Below, piece by piece: positions 12,572 through 23,520 of a stretch of 64,000 nucleotides of DNA. Every line of letters starts with the position of its first letter. Position 1 is the first letter of the stretch. The translations under genes and the position numbers were made by a program. This DNA is from Tyto alba (lineage: Eukaryota; Chordata; Aves; Strigiformes; Tytonidae): NCBI RefSeq assembly GCF_018691265.1, contig NW_024881330.1, forward strand, positions 17,380,886-17,444,885, written 5' to 3'. The notes below the pieces were generated by a model. That model did not search any database. It worked only from the letters and a program-made list of their open reading frames with translations, and was not told the origin of the DNA.

Positions 12572-12622
12572 CATATTGCTGCTTCTCCCTTATGACTGAA
12601 GTGCATCACTCCATCCACCACA

Positions 12623-13689
12623 CTTAATACTTTAAAAGAGTTTTGCAGAATCAAAAGATATCTGAAGTGGGTCGCAGTAGGTCTTTTCAGCTTCAGTTTG
12701 ACCTAAAATGCTTTCTGAAAAGCTGCTTAATACAGTTGCATCTCCATACCATTGTTATAGATTGCCTCTTCTTTCATTTATTTAAGTAAGACTATCATCT
12801 GTTATAATCAAGAGGCTTGTACTTCCCTTCAAACCCTAGTTTACTTTATGTCAGTAATGACTTTCAGGCTCTGTTCATACCCAAAGTCCTTTGTACCCAA
12901 CAATACTTGCCAAGAGGCATGTGAAACATTGCCAGGCTGTTCCAATGACACTGATACTTTGCATGTAAAAATACATACAGTCAGCAGTTTAATTTGGTAA
13001 ATCATGTAGAGTTTCCTCAATAGCTGGCAAAGATTAGTAATTTTTTTTTCATTGTTTTGTTGAGTGGTTTTGTATAAATTAATCTGAACATTTTCTCACA
13101 GTACTAAAGTTCTGTTTTTATCTATGCTAGTTGCAGTAGGGATATTGAAGTATTTAATTTTTTGCAGGTTTTTTGGTTCCTTTTGCATGATAAAAATCTT
13201 CATTTAGGATATGCCATTATGTATGTGGATACTTTATATTTTGCTGTAATTGTGTATACAATCCCCAATAAGTGTTTTCCTTCCTTTCCCATTCTGAGGA
13301 TACATTCAAATTATTATCTTATGGTCATATCTATATATTGTACTGATTTGTTGTCCAGCAACTATATCTCAGAGTAAAACATTCTTGTGTGTGTGATTCT
13401 TACAGGACATCTTATATTTGCCCACTGTCCTCACTACTAGAGACATTATGAGACATCATAAACATTTTTTCTCCATTTGGTTCAAATTAATATTGCTATT
13501 TTCCAACATCACTCAGATTAGAGGTATAACAGAATTAGCCACTAAACTGGTAGCCAAGTTGCAAATATGGCATTTGAGTGATCTTTGTAATATGTGTTCA
13601 TTAAGGATCTGTGGATACGTCCTTTATAGGTTATAATCTCTTCTCCATTGGAGCTCTGAAACTATTCAGGCAACATCTGGACTGTAGAT
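12623..13689. other. AT-rich single-copy DNA, no gene seen
   Basis: Short open frames of about 70 codons only; no motif or repeat recognised. Confidence 0.5.
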
Positions 13690-14736
13690 GATTTAGTGAC
13701 AGTGCACACAGATATGGCTGAGGTCACTAAATGCCTTATTTGCTTCAGCCTTCACCCATGGGGGCTCTAAGGCCCCTGTGATCAATGAAAGGATTCAAGG
13801 TTGAGAACTATCAGCAGTGGATAAGTACTGAGTCAGGGATTACTTTAGATAGCTCAGTCTATAAAAGTACCTGGAAATCAGCAGGCTGCATCCAGTGGTG
13901 CTGAGAGATCTGGATGCTCTCATCTCTGACAGGTCATGGAGATAGAGGGAGAATTCCCAATAACTGGAGAAATGCAAATATTGCACCCATCTTACAAAAA
14001 GGCCAAAGAACAATCTAGGGAATTACAGGCCAGTCAGCCTCAGCTTGCTCCCCATGGAAATCATAGAGCAAGTCATGTTGGAACAAATGTATGGCCATAT
14101 GAAGAAGATGACTGGGAGTAGTCAGCATGGATTTCTAAATGCTAAATCATACTTGACCAATCTCATTGCACTGTATGATGAAATAACCAAGTCTATAGAT
14201 GTATAGAGAGCATTTGATGTCATCTGCTTTGACTAGTAAGGCTTTCAACATTGTTTCCCACAATATTTTTTAATCTAGTCTGGGACATTATGGTCTGAAC
14301 GGATGAACAACTAGATTGGTAAATAACTGTTTGCATGTTCAGGCTCGGAAGTTAATGGTTAGTGGGTCATACTCTGCATCAGGATAGGTAACATGTAGAA
14401 TAATACAAGGAACTGTCCTGGATTATGTCTTGTTTGGCAACATCGATGACCAAAAGGGGACACTCTCATCAGTTTTACAGATGACATCAAACTGGGGTAA
14501 ACATTTCATACCACTCAAGGCAGAGTTGCCATCCAGAGGGACCTGGAAAAACAGGCCAACAGGAATCTCATGAAATTAAAAAAAAAAACAAACACAAAGT
14601 CCTGCACTTGGGAAAAAACCAAGACCTTGTAACAGATTTTGGGCACTAATTGACTATAGAACATCTCTGCTGTTATGATCTGGGGATCATGGCTGTTAGT
14701 AGGAGGAACATGAGCTAGCAAGTGTGCCCTGACAAC
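13690..14736 (+). mobile_element. CR1 LINE, 5' part, interrupted by LTR B2
   Basis: Diverged CR1 ORF2 sequence in plus orientation. The order 'aggtcactaaatgcctta' (pre-RT region), the 'acaggccagtcagcctcag' segment (start of the RT core), 'agcatggatttctaaa', and 'acagatgacatcaaactggg' (remnant of the catalytic ADD block near 14472) follows the colinear order of CR1 ORF2. Many stops and indels are present. The element is cut at 14736 by an LTR and continues at 15814. It is more diverged than the CR1 at 6395-8181. Confidence 0.85.
14732..14736. repeat. Target-site duplication, left, of LTR B2
   Basis: ACAAC; matches 15809-15813 exactly. Confidence 0.75.
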
Positions 14737-14929
14737 TATTGTGGTTTGAGCCTGGTCAGCAGCCAACCACCACGTAGCCACTCTCTCTCCCTTCTCTTCC
14801 GGCAATAAGAAGGAACAGCGAGCCAGGCTTGGGGTTAGAGATAGGACTGGGATGGGGGAAAAAAAAGTCACCCTTTATGGGCATGAGCAAAAGGCAGACT
14901 CGTTAGGGGAAGAAAAAAAATAACATACA

Positions 14930-14935
14930 TTTATT
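14930..14935 (-). terminator. Polyadenylation signal of LTR B2
   Basis: AATAAA on the minus strand near the LTR 3' end. Confidence 0.55.
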
Positions 14936-15049
14936 ACAGACACTAACAACACTTAACAGAGTAGGACAGTGAGAAACATTGCCACATCTTGAGAACACCT
15001 TCCCCCCACCCCTCCCTTCTTCCCGGGCTCAGTTCTGCTCCCAATATCT

Positions 15050-15799
15050 CTAGCTCCTCCCCCAGTGGTGCAGGGGCAGGGAATGGGGGGTGCAGTCAGT
15101 GCTGCCACTTTTTCCATCCTCAGTGGGGGGAGCTTCTGGAACTTGTTCCCCCTGCTCCATTGTGGTCCCCCTCTCACAGGAGACAGTCCTCCACCAACTT
15201 TCTCCGACATGTGTTCCTCCCGCAGGACGCAGCATTCCCCACACTGTTCCAGAGTGGGTCACCAACTTTCTCCAACTGAAGTTCCTCCCATGCCTGCAGA
15301 CCTTCCCGAGCTGCTGCAGCATGGGACACCCCCACATGCTGCAATCCTTCCAGCACTGAATTACAACAGTGGGGGCTACCTTTTCCCACAAGACCCCAGC
15401 CTTCTTTGGGCACAGCACTTTGATCATCCAGGTGATAAGCACAGGCCATAAATCAATGTGTGTTCCACTGTAGATCTTCAGGGGTGGCAGGGGGGTCCAC
15501 CCTGCCGTCTCACCACAGGATACAGGGCGGTCACTGCTCCGGCACACCTCCCCCCTCCTTTCTTCCTCTGTTCCTCCACTGACCTTGGTGTTCATGCAGC
15601 TGCCGCAACTCCTCCTCACAAGTCTGCTCGTCACCACGTCCCTTCTTAAATACGTTATCGCAGAGGAGCAGCTGATTGGCTCAGTTTTTGAGCAGAAGTG
15701 GAGCTGACTTGGAGCTGGGGGAGCTTTGAGAAGCTTCTCACAGGGGACAGCCCCTATAGCCCCCTCCCCTGCCACCAAAAAACTCCACCACTCACTCAA
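15050..15799 (-). other. 249-codon open frame across LTR B2, function unknown
   Basis: The longest open frame in the window runs from ATG at 15799, ten bases into the LTR, to a stop at 15050. The predicted chain is rich in W, C, G and P, with repeated 'W-K/C' patterns that follow the tandem-like GC-rich units of the LTR. I see no signal peptide, membrane segment or known domain. It begins upstream of the LTR's own TATA-like box, so a transcript from this promoter would lack the first part. Low stop density is expected in GC-rich DNA, and chance is the simplest explanation. LTR-encoded proteins do exist in some retroviruses, so conservation among copies would be informative. Confidence 0.25.
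15645..15652 (-). promoter_or_regulatory. TATA-like box of LTR B2
   Basis: TATTTAAG on the minus strand, about 160 bp from the LTR 5' end, so U3 is short and R is long in this family. Confidence 0.5.
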
Positions 15800-15808
15800 C
15801 CCAGGACA

Positions 15809-15813
15809 ACAAC
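15809..15813. repeat. Target-site duplication, right, of LTR B2
   Basis: ACAAC; matches 14732-14736. The sequence is simple (followed by AAAGG), so a shift of a few bases cannot be fully excluded. Confidence 0.72.
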
Positions 15814-16120
15814 AAAGGCGGCCAGTGCATCCTGGGCTGTATTGACAGGAGAATTCCTGGTAGATTATGCCCCTCTACTCAGCATTAAATGAAGTCTGGA
15901 ATAGTTCATCAAGTTCTGGACCCCTTATGTGGATAAGACTGCAGTAAATTCAGCAAAGATGCAGTGAGATGGCAGTGAGGTGCAGCTCTTGCCCTTTGAG
16001 GAAAAGCTGAGGGAGTAGGGCTTGCTCAACCTGGGGAAGACTTGGCTTCGGGAGAGCCTTCCTATATTGATGAGGAGATAGCCTTCTGAGGTCCCTTGGA
16101 ATCTTATGATTTTATGAAAC
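15814..16120 (+). mobile_element. CR1 LINE, 3' part, continuing after LTR B2
   Basis: Resumes the CR1 of 13690-14736 with 'catcctgggctgtattgaca' (conserved ORF2 C-terminal segment), then a shortened 3' portion ('gaggaaaagctgagggagta', 'cctggggaagactt') and ends near 16120 with 'atcttatgattttatgaaac', a mutated form of the CR1 3' octamers. Confidence 0.85.
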
Positions 16121-19100
16121 TCGTGAAGTAGTTGCAACACTAAGACATGAGATAGTTTAGTTTCATTTTACTTAGTGATTGGACTATTGCTTTTTCTGAG
16201 TCTGTTGTGTCTGCCCTTACACTGTAGACACTGGACCAGAAAGCTCATGCTCTTTGTCCTTTCTCTGGTTTTCTTTTGCCTAAACCTGCATATACTACTG
16301 CAGTAATAACAATGGTTTGAGTCTTTCCTTAAATAAATCTTCTGTCTTTACAAGATGAGTGACTTTCTCTGTGGAGCCTTCACATAATCTATCTTCAGAG
16401 CACCTAGTCTACTTCAATAATAGCCCACAATCATACCTTTAGTTTTAGTTCCCCAGCTGTATCTGTTTGCTCCATTGCCAGGTGTTCTTTTTGTTTTTTC
16501 CTCTACCTTCCAAACATATTCTTTTCCTTTCTGTGGGTCCTGGTAGTCTGAGTGCTACCACTACTTCTCATTAATCACACAAGATTCCATGGATACATTG
16601 ACAAGACATACTCTAGCTCCAAATATTCAGTTATCCCTATATGAAATAATGTAGCAGCTGTGGAAATACTAGTCCAGATTATCACTTATCCCAAGCTAAC
16701 TTTCTTATTTCTCAGCAAGATTAATGATTACTCAGTTGAAGTAAAGCACTGCATTGACACAGCTGTAGCATATGTAGTTAGTTATAGGACTAGCTCACCT
16801 ATAACTCCTTTGAATGTCTCTGAATAGAACTATATTACCTGGAACAGATATTACCTACATTTATAAAACTAAACAGGTTTTATTTAAAACAAACAAATAA
16901 AAAAATCTTAAGGAGAGAGTATAAATCGTGCAAATAATATCCAAGCTACAATATGTAGTATAGATAGTTTTACAAAAGTAAAGCAAGAGGTGAAATAACC
17001 ATATAATTTTACTCATTGTAAAGAAATACCAGTATATCACTCGAGGCCGAGAAGAATGGACCTATTCGTCCTTATTTGAACATGATCTTTCATTGGATGC
17101 ATGGCTGGAATTTTAAAAAATAATATTATTTAAATCAATATTGCTTAAATTACATTAGTTAAAATTCATTAATTCTCACTATTCAATGAGAAAAACATTC
17201 AAAAATATGCTCCATTCCATCCCCTATTCTATGCCTTCATTCCCATGTTAGACTCATTATACTGCTTTCCAATGAATTCATGAATCTTGAATTGAAACAA
17301 TAAGCAGAGTCATATATACAAAAATATAGAAAATGCTGTAACTCAAAATATCTAGCTCACAGTACGGGGTCTTTGTTTTCTGTCTCCTCAGGATTACCAC
17401 CACTTATTTTGCAAGGAACTGATGAAGTAAAATGTAACAGAATAGCAAGAAAGTTTCCAAAATGCACAGTACTTAATTAAAATCAGGCAACTCCTGCAGC
17501 ATTTAGGCTGGGAGTCAAGATGTTCCAGTTTCAGCCACGGCACTGACTGACTTTGGACAACTTTGCTGACTTTTTCTCCTTGTTCCTTATTCAGCTCAGC
17601 TGCACAGCTGAGTAAAAAGCAAGTCACAGTGACAGTCAGCTGCTGTGCCTAACCCATAGTCTCTGAGGAAATAAATTGAAAAGGAACAGGGAGGGATCAG
17701 AAAACACTAAACTACCTACCATTTCAAAACAGACAATTGCAGGTAGCAAAGAAGTGTCTAATATGCTCAATCTGAAAGCTCTCAGTGGGCATCACCAAGA
17801 TTTTTCTTGTTGAATATGTTTTTAATCTCAAGAAAATACACAGTTTCTTACATTTGCTTGTGAGGTGACAAAGCACTGCTTAATACCTGACACTTGGATT
17901 CTACCTTCTCTACGTATTGTTTTCTGCTTATGATAACAAACATGTTTTATTTAAAATTGTATCAGAGCAACATTAAACACTGCTAGTGCTTGTCAGCCTA
18001 TGTGTAGTCAATGAGTCATGAGCAGTAAAAGTCTGTAACAATGTAAAATCTTGCTAAAGTTCCCACTGTCTCTCTAATCAGAATGCATTTAAACACTGAG
18101 AGGAGTTTCGGTACTCCATTACTAAGCAATGTCAGGTCTGAGACATACTGGTACAGCAGTGTGGAGAGCACAATACTGCTGATATCCCTTTTTTAGCAGA
18201 CACCATTTCAAGTTTGATAACATATTCTCCATCAGATTGGCCTCATGAAGAGTGATAGTTTGTGTGATTGCCAATGAGATTAATACCACCTATGGGTTCT
18301 GTGCAGAGTGAGGAAGAAGTGTTGCCTGCTGTTGCAGGTTTTGTAAATATGTATGACTTTAAGCAAACAAATAAATTTAGAGATAAGTGCCTAAAATTAA
18401 GTATCTGAAGTAGTGTTTAATAAATTACTACAAAGTGTGCTGTTGTGTTGTTCCAAGAGAGGGTAAAACCCCTAAATTTGATACAAGAAGCAAGACATCA
18501 TTTTTTGTGTGTTTTACCTTACAGTTTATTTCTCAGTCCATGATGTGTCTGTTTAGTAAAGAGGATAACCATAAGGACCCCATGAATGAAAGGCAGTAGG
18601 CAGTCTCTCTCACAGCATGCCTTGCAAATGTTCACAGATTTTACGCTCCTCTTAGTCTTTAGCTTAGTCACCAATGACAGGTCACAACTGCAAGGATAGC
18701 TATACTTCAGCTTGGTCCTAAGATCAATCCTCAATTTATTTTCACTGCCATGGGAGCTAGCAGTGTAATTCTGGAACTGCACCACTATCACAAAATATTT
18801 GTTTCAATGTAGTTTTTGGAGTAACTGAAGCTAAGTAACACACTTGCCCTTTATCTCAACATCCTTCATAGCACTAAACATAATTGTGAACAGTTCATTG
18901 CAGAATCATTAGTCTTACACACTTAAGACAACAGGAGACAACATACTGCTGTGAGGCATCTTGTGAGAGACTGGTGATTTAAATGCTGTGATGCCAACAC
19001 ATTTTAAAGCACATGGTTTGAGTGCCATTGTTATCTAACCCTTACTTATAAAACTGGCAAACACTGAGGTACAGAACTCTGCACCATACAGATACAGCTG

Positions 19101-22100
19101 AAAATATAACATAGCACAAGTATTGTCATTGCAGAATGAGCTATAAACCTAATTTATTAAACATACTCTATCAATGTTACACCAGAAATGGAGTGGTTAT
19201 AGAACTCTTTACACTGTAACGATGTATAATTACTATTCCTCCTTAAGAAGAAAGAGAATTTTTTACAAAATGCTTAGTAGTTTTCAGCATGCTGGGCTGT
19301 GTAGAACTGATAATGAGTTGAAAATTAAGACTGTCAGCAGTACATTTTAAAAATGAGCACATAAACCAGTCCAATCCAGAAGCTATAATGAACATTTTGT
19401 TTGGATTATTCTGGGAGGAAGAAGGGCTGAGCTGGGTGGTTTGGGTTTGGGGTTTTGTTTCCTTGTTTGAGAGAAGGGCAAGAAAGAGAAGCTCGTGTTG
19501 AAGGGAATCAACCAGTTCATTATAGTTTTAGAAATCATCCTTAGAAACACTGTGACAGGAAAAAAAAAAAAAAAGCTTTACTGCTATCTTGCAGTTTAAA
19601 TTACTATAATAAACAAAAATATTCAACAGAAAGCTAAAGCCCTTCATCAGTACAAATTCCTGGGGAAGTCAATAGTAATTTTGCCTGTGTAAAGACAGAG
19701 TATGACATACACCTCTCTGAAGGAAGCCAACACAAAATTTATGCAGAACTAAAATCTGTCATATATTCTGTTGTGAAGGTTTATGTCTGATATAGATGAT
19801 TAATGTTTTTTTTTTTTTTTTTTAAAAATCTCCATTCATAAACTTCAGGATTTTCTCAGAAATTACGCTTACCTCTCTCATCACAATAATCATTGTTTTT
19901 TAAGGAATTTATTTAGCATTGCAAGTATTGCACCACATGTCTCACTTTACTAGTAATATCAGCCTCCTTAGACATAACTGGCTAAGTTAGCATTTAAATC
20001 ACTTGGGTTATGTTAATCTAAAACATGTAGGAGAACACTATTTTTCATAGGATAGTTATATGAATGAACAGTGAAAGGTCTCACCCATTCATGAATTAAT
20101 AATACTAAAATGCAAATCAGTTTTACAGAGACAACTGCGACAAGATAAATGTTCTTGGCATTAAACATAGATATCCAACTTTATGAAAAAAAAAATCCTT
20201 AGGTTTAATTTTAGATTTATCTGCAAATGCAAGTTATAATATCACTCATTTTCATTATTTTCAGTTTTTAGCTACTCAAGTATTTATCAAATATTTTCTT
20301 TTATGATTACCAGCATGTTTTACTGAGGCCACATTCTGGCTCCCTTATTCACAGGTACTGGATATGTTCCTCAAGCATACTTTACATATATTGAACTAGA
20401 CATCTTGAGGAGTAAGATGCTATCAATGCAGTCTATAACATGTCTCCAAATGCTTATGTAATTGGTCATTTGGTCATGGTTTAGAAGAAAACATTTTTAG
20501 AGAGATGTTAAATAGTCATATAACTCACATTTTACACTGCCTTAGTTATCTCGGATGCAGAGCATTATTCTGAGTGAGGGTGGGGGATTAGTAGGAGATG
20601 ACAACTAAATATGTAAAGGGGAAAAACAAACATCCACCTACACAGGATAAGAACATTAGATCTGGACTAATAAATAAACAATACTTGCCTTTTGATTCAA
20701 CCTGTAAATAATTAATAGATATTATCAGATAGATAGGTAGAAGCAATGTGGCAACAAACATGAACAGGAAATTTGAACTGATCTGAACTGGACAGATGAG
20801 CACACCAAAAGCTTTTGATAGCAGTAACGTGAAGATTTTTTTGTCTTTAAATATATGAGAAGATTGTGCAGGCTGCTGTGTAGGGGGAACAGTTCAATAA
20901 GAATGTTCAAAGAACATTGTGAAAACAATGAAAGAAGATTTGGGAATTGAATCGATATGGGAGAGGCACTGTGGAGAGGAAAACATGGAAGAATGTCAAC
21001 AAGAAAATATTTGCACCAAAAAGACAGGCAAACTATGTACCAAAGGTCTGATGTTCTAGCTTATTTTCAGGATATTCATATGCAGAGGAAAAAAGCAAAA
21101 TCCAGTGAACAAAATTAGCTTTTTGAGCATCTGCAAGAAAAATGTTCACTATTAGTTACTTAACTCTCAATGCAAACTAGAAAGTTGCCTAACTTGCGTA
21201 TATAACAGAACTATGAGTGCATCTGGGAGACAATACATTACGTTCACAGAATTGTTATTTTATGTGCCACAATAATATTTTTTAATCTGTTCTTATTTAG
21301 TGCTTCAGCTGCTGTCATACATGTTGTAATCATGGTGTGAGAGATACCCAAGTGTAGTGATCAACATTAAATAAGTTCGTTAAAATATGTAGGGGGGTTT
21401 CTCACCTTTTATATTAGTGTACATCTTTGTAGAAATTACAAATAAAAAAAAACATATTAGAAATAAAGACATTACAATAAAGAAATTAAGAAACCGGAAA
21501 GATAAACAATGCTTAGAGAGAAGTCTAATATATTCATGGTTAAAGACTGAAATGGATGAAAGTGTTAGCTGGATGTTGGATCCTCATGAGGCTCTTATTG
21601 CTTTGATGAAAACATGATCCCCTCAGACCCTTGCAGCTTTAGCACTTTACAGTGGAGAATGATGTTCATATTTTGTTCTTCAGTTCAATATAAAATCGAT
21701 AATCTCTGAACACTTGGGTTTGTCTGCAATGTAACATCTACAATAAGATGCAAATGGATTAATAATGTACTCATTGACTAGATAAACACATATGACAAAG
21801 CATATGTTAGTATATCACACCCAAATTATTACACCATGGATAAATTTGACCCACTGCATTCAATCACCCAAATAATTTATGGTGGAACTTTCTGTTGCTC
21901 TTTCAGCCAGAACAGCATATTCATGTTTTTCTTATCAAACACATTTTTAAATTTACACTGTAGAAGTATAGAGAATTCATAGAATGAAGATCATTGACAA
22001 AAAATATTACCAAGTTTCCAGTAAAGAATGTGGAAATAAGCAGTATACTGGTGCTTACAAGCAGCTTCACACACTTATTTTGAGGTAATCACCACAACAG

Positions 22101-22879
22101 AGTTCACAGTTGTACAGAGCTCACAGTTTTCATCTCAGGACCTAACTTCACAGCTCAAAGCTGTGAGCACTTTATGTGGCTATCTTTCTGAACTCAGAGG
22201 GGACCTGAAAATCAGGTACACTTCCAGTTTTTATTTCAATACTCTTAAGATGAGTTCTTTTGAGATTTTGCTTCCAAGTCCCTTAAATATGCATTACAGC
22301 ATACCATGATTTAGAGAAGCTACAAAATATGAAATAAAGCTGCTTATGGCATCAGTCAGCCTGCAAGTATAAACAATATTGAAATTTATAGTCTTTCAAT
22401 CCTTTTTAAGTTTATTAATTCATTTATATCTGTGCACACCTATTTTTGTAACCTTAGATGAATAAACATGTACATACTAGTATTCTTGAAGCTATCTGAA
22501 GCTTATTATTAATAGGATCTGTAGCCAAGCATCTCTGTTGCTTGCTGTTAAAGAAGAGAATGTTCAAATTATATATATGTTCAAAGGAGAAGACACACTT
22601 ATAAATCCTTCCTTTTACTCCTGTGCAGATATTAGTAATGGAAGATATTTTCTAGAGATGCATCTCATCATTATTAATCTTCTCTGTTACAGTATAAAAT
22701 TACAAATAGGTCTTTTTCTGTTATACAGAAAGAGAATTTTTATTTTTTTGGTGGAAACCTTGTAATTGAATCAAGTTTCAAGTTTCACACTGTTTATGCT
22801 GAAGAAGTCATCCTTCTCTTGCTGGACAGTCTTGTGACAAAATCTACAGAATTTAAGCTACAAATATGATGTAGTAGGG
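16121..22879. other. AT-rich single-copy DNA, no gene seen
   Basis: No gene supported. One MIR-like SINE remnant (17503-17585) and another possible trace around 19030-19090. A15 at 19560-19574 and T18 at 19806-19823. Open frames of 60-90 codons show no domain or repeat structure. Confidence 0.55.
17503..17585 (+). mobile_element. MIR-like SINE core remnant
   Basis: 'ggctgggagtcaagatg', 'ccacggcactgactgact' and 'ttggacaactttgctgac' occur in the same order and spacing as the conserved core of MIR-type amniote SINEs (gagtca, cc-gctctgccactgact, ttgggcaa-t-ac). Only the core is left, as expected for an element inactive since early amniotes. Confidence 0.5.
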
Positions 22880-23520
22880 TATGTGCATGTGCACTTCAAT
22901 TCCCTGGATGATCTTGGAACTCCTCACTTTGCACAGAAAAGCCAACAAACTGGTCTGAGACAAAGGACCCATCTGAAACATGAGATTCAGACAGTCCTGG
23001 AGATTCCCCAGACAGATTTTGCTGCACCTGGGCCAACAGGCACTATCTGTGTGGTTGGTGTGTTGATTAACCCCCTGAGTGGAGAATGTGGCCACAGATT
23101 GCCACAGGCTGTTCCTGCTGTAAAACTGATGAAAACTGTACAAAAAATAAGAATCATGTAAATAGTCAGTAGAAACTGTGCTTGCAATTGCAAAAGAGTT
23201 CACATAAGAAAACCTTTTGCAAATAGATGAGATAGTTTAGAGATGTTTCGTAGATAGTTTAATACAATTAATAGAAATTAATCATGCATGTGCTGAGGTG
23301 GTCGTGTGGGACCACGGCCCAGCTGGGTATAAGAAATGAGCAGATCAATGGTTTGAGGACCCAGTTTGAATCCAGCTGGATGTTGCTGCAAGGACTCTTC
23401 CAACAATGACACCTATCACCCTTTGGACTGTGATCAACTATCTTGTCACAGAGATTCAGTTCCCTAAGCAAGCATTGTACTATTCAACAGATCCCAATAA
23501 ATTAACTTTTTGTTGGCCGG
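22880..23520 (+). mobile_element. Possible LTR E
   Basis: A block richer in GC than its surroundings in its first 230 bp, with a TATA-like box (TATAAGA at 23328-23334) and an AATAAA signal (23496-23501) 160 bp downstream, then 'ttaactttttgttggcc' at the end. This layout fits a U3-R-U5 unit in plus orientation. I could not fix either end by TG...CA plus a target-site duplication, and no other copy lies in the window. Overlapping open frames of 92 (plus) and 116 codons (minus) in its 5' half look incidental. Confidence 0.38.
23496..23501 (+). terminator. Polyadenylation signal of possible LTR E
   Basis: AATAAA followed by a T/G-rich stretch (ttttttgttgg-like), which is the usual downstream element arrangement. 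Confidence 0.35.

Larger units (their letters stand above)
11800..12622 (+). mobile_element. Probable solo LTR D, unassigned retroviral family
   Basis: An 823-bp unit that begins TGTGGTGGTGTAC, ends CCACCACA (inverted TGTGGTGG/CCACCACA ends), and carries in order a GC-rich 5' part, a TATA box (TATAAAA at 12272-12278), and a polyadenylation signal (AATAAA at 12566-12571) followed by 'catattgctgcttctccctt'. That order and spacing fit U3-R-U5. Composition changes sharply at the left edge. Against it: the 5-mers next to the two ends (CTCAG and CTTAA) do not match, so no target-site duplication confirms the borders. No second copy in the window. It could also be an old LTR with eroded flanks or a composite. 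Confidence 0.6.
14737..15808 (-). mobile_element. Solo LTR B2, inserted in a CR1
   Basis: A 1072-bp LTR in minus orientation. Read on the minus strand it starts TGTCCTGGGTTGAG at 15808, has a TATA-like TATTTAAG (plus-strand 15645-15652), a long GC-rich R region, and an AATAAA signal (plus-strand 14930-14935) before its 3' end. It is flanked by a perfect 5-bp duplication ACAAC (14732-14736 and 15809-15813). Excising it restores a colinear CR1: the bases before it encode a stretch ending 'CAL' and those after resume with the 'ASASWAVL' equivalent of the conserved CR1 segment. No gag, pol or env is adjacent, so it is a solo LTR. It resembles LTR B1 (2020-3484). Confidence 0.88.

Noticed and set aside
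14989..15451. Several plus-strand frames of 90-128 codons
   Set aside because: Antisense shadows of the GC-rich LTR B2.
22853..23203. Overlapping frames of 116 (minus) and 92 codons (plus)
   Set aside because: Both fall in the GC-richer part of the LTR-like unit E and mirror each other; neither has a recognisable domain.
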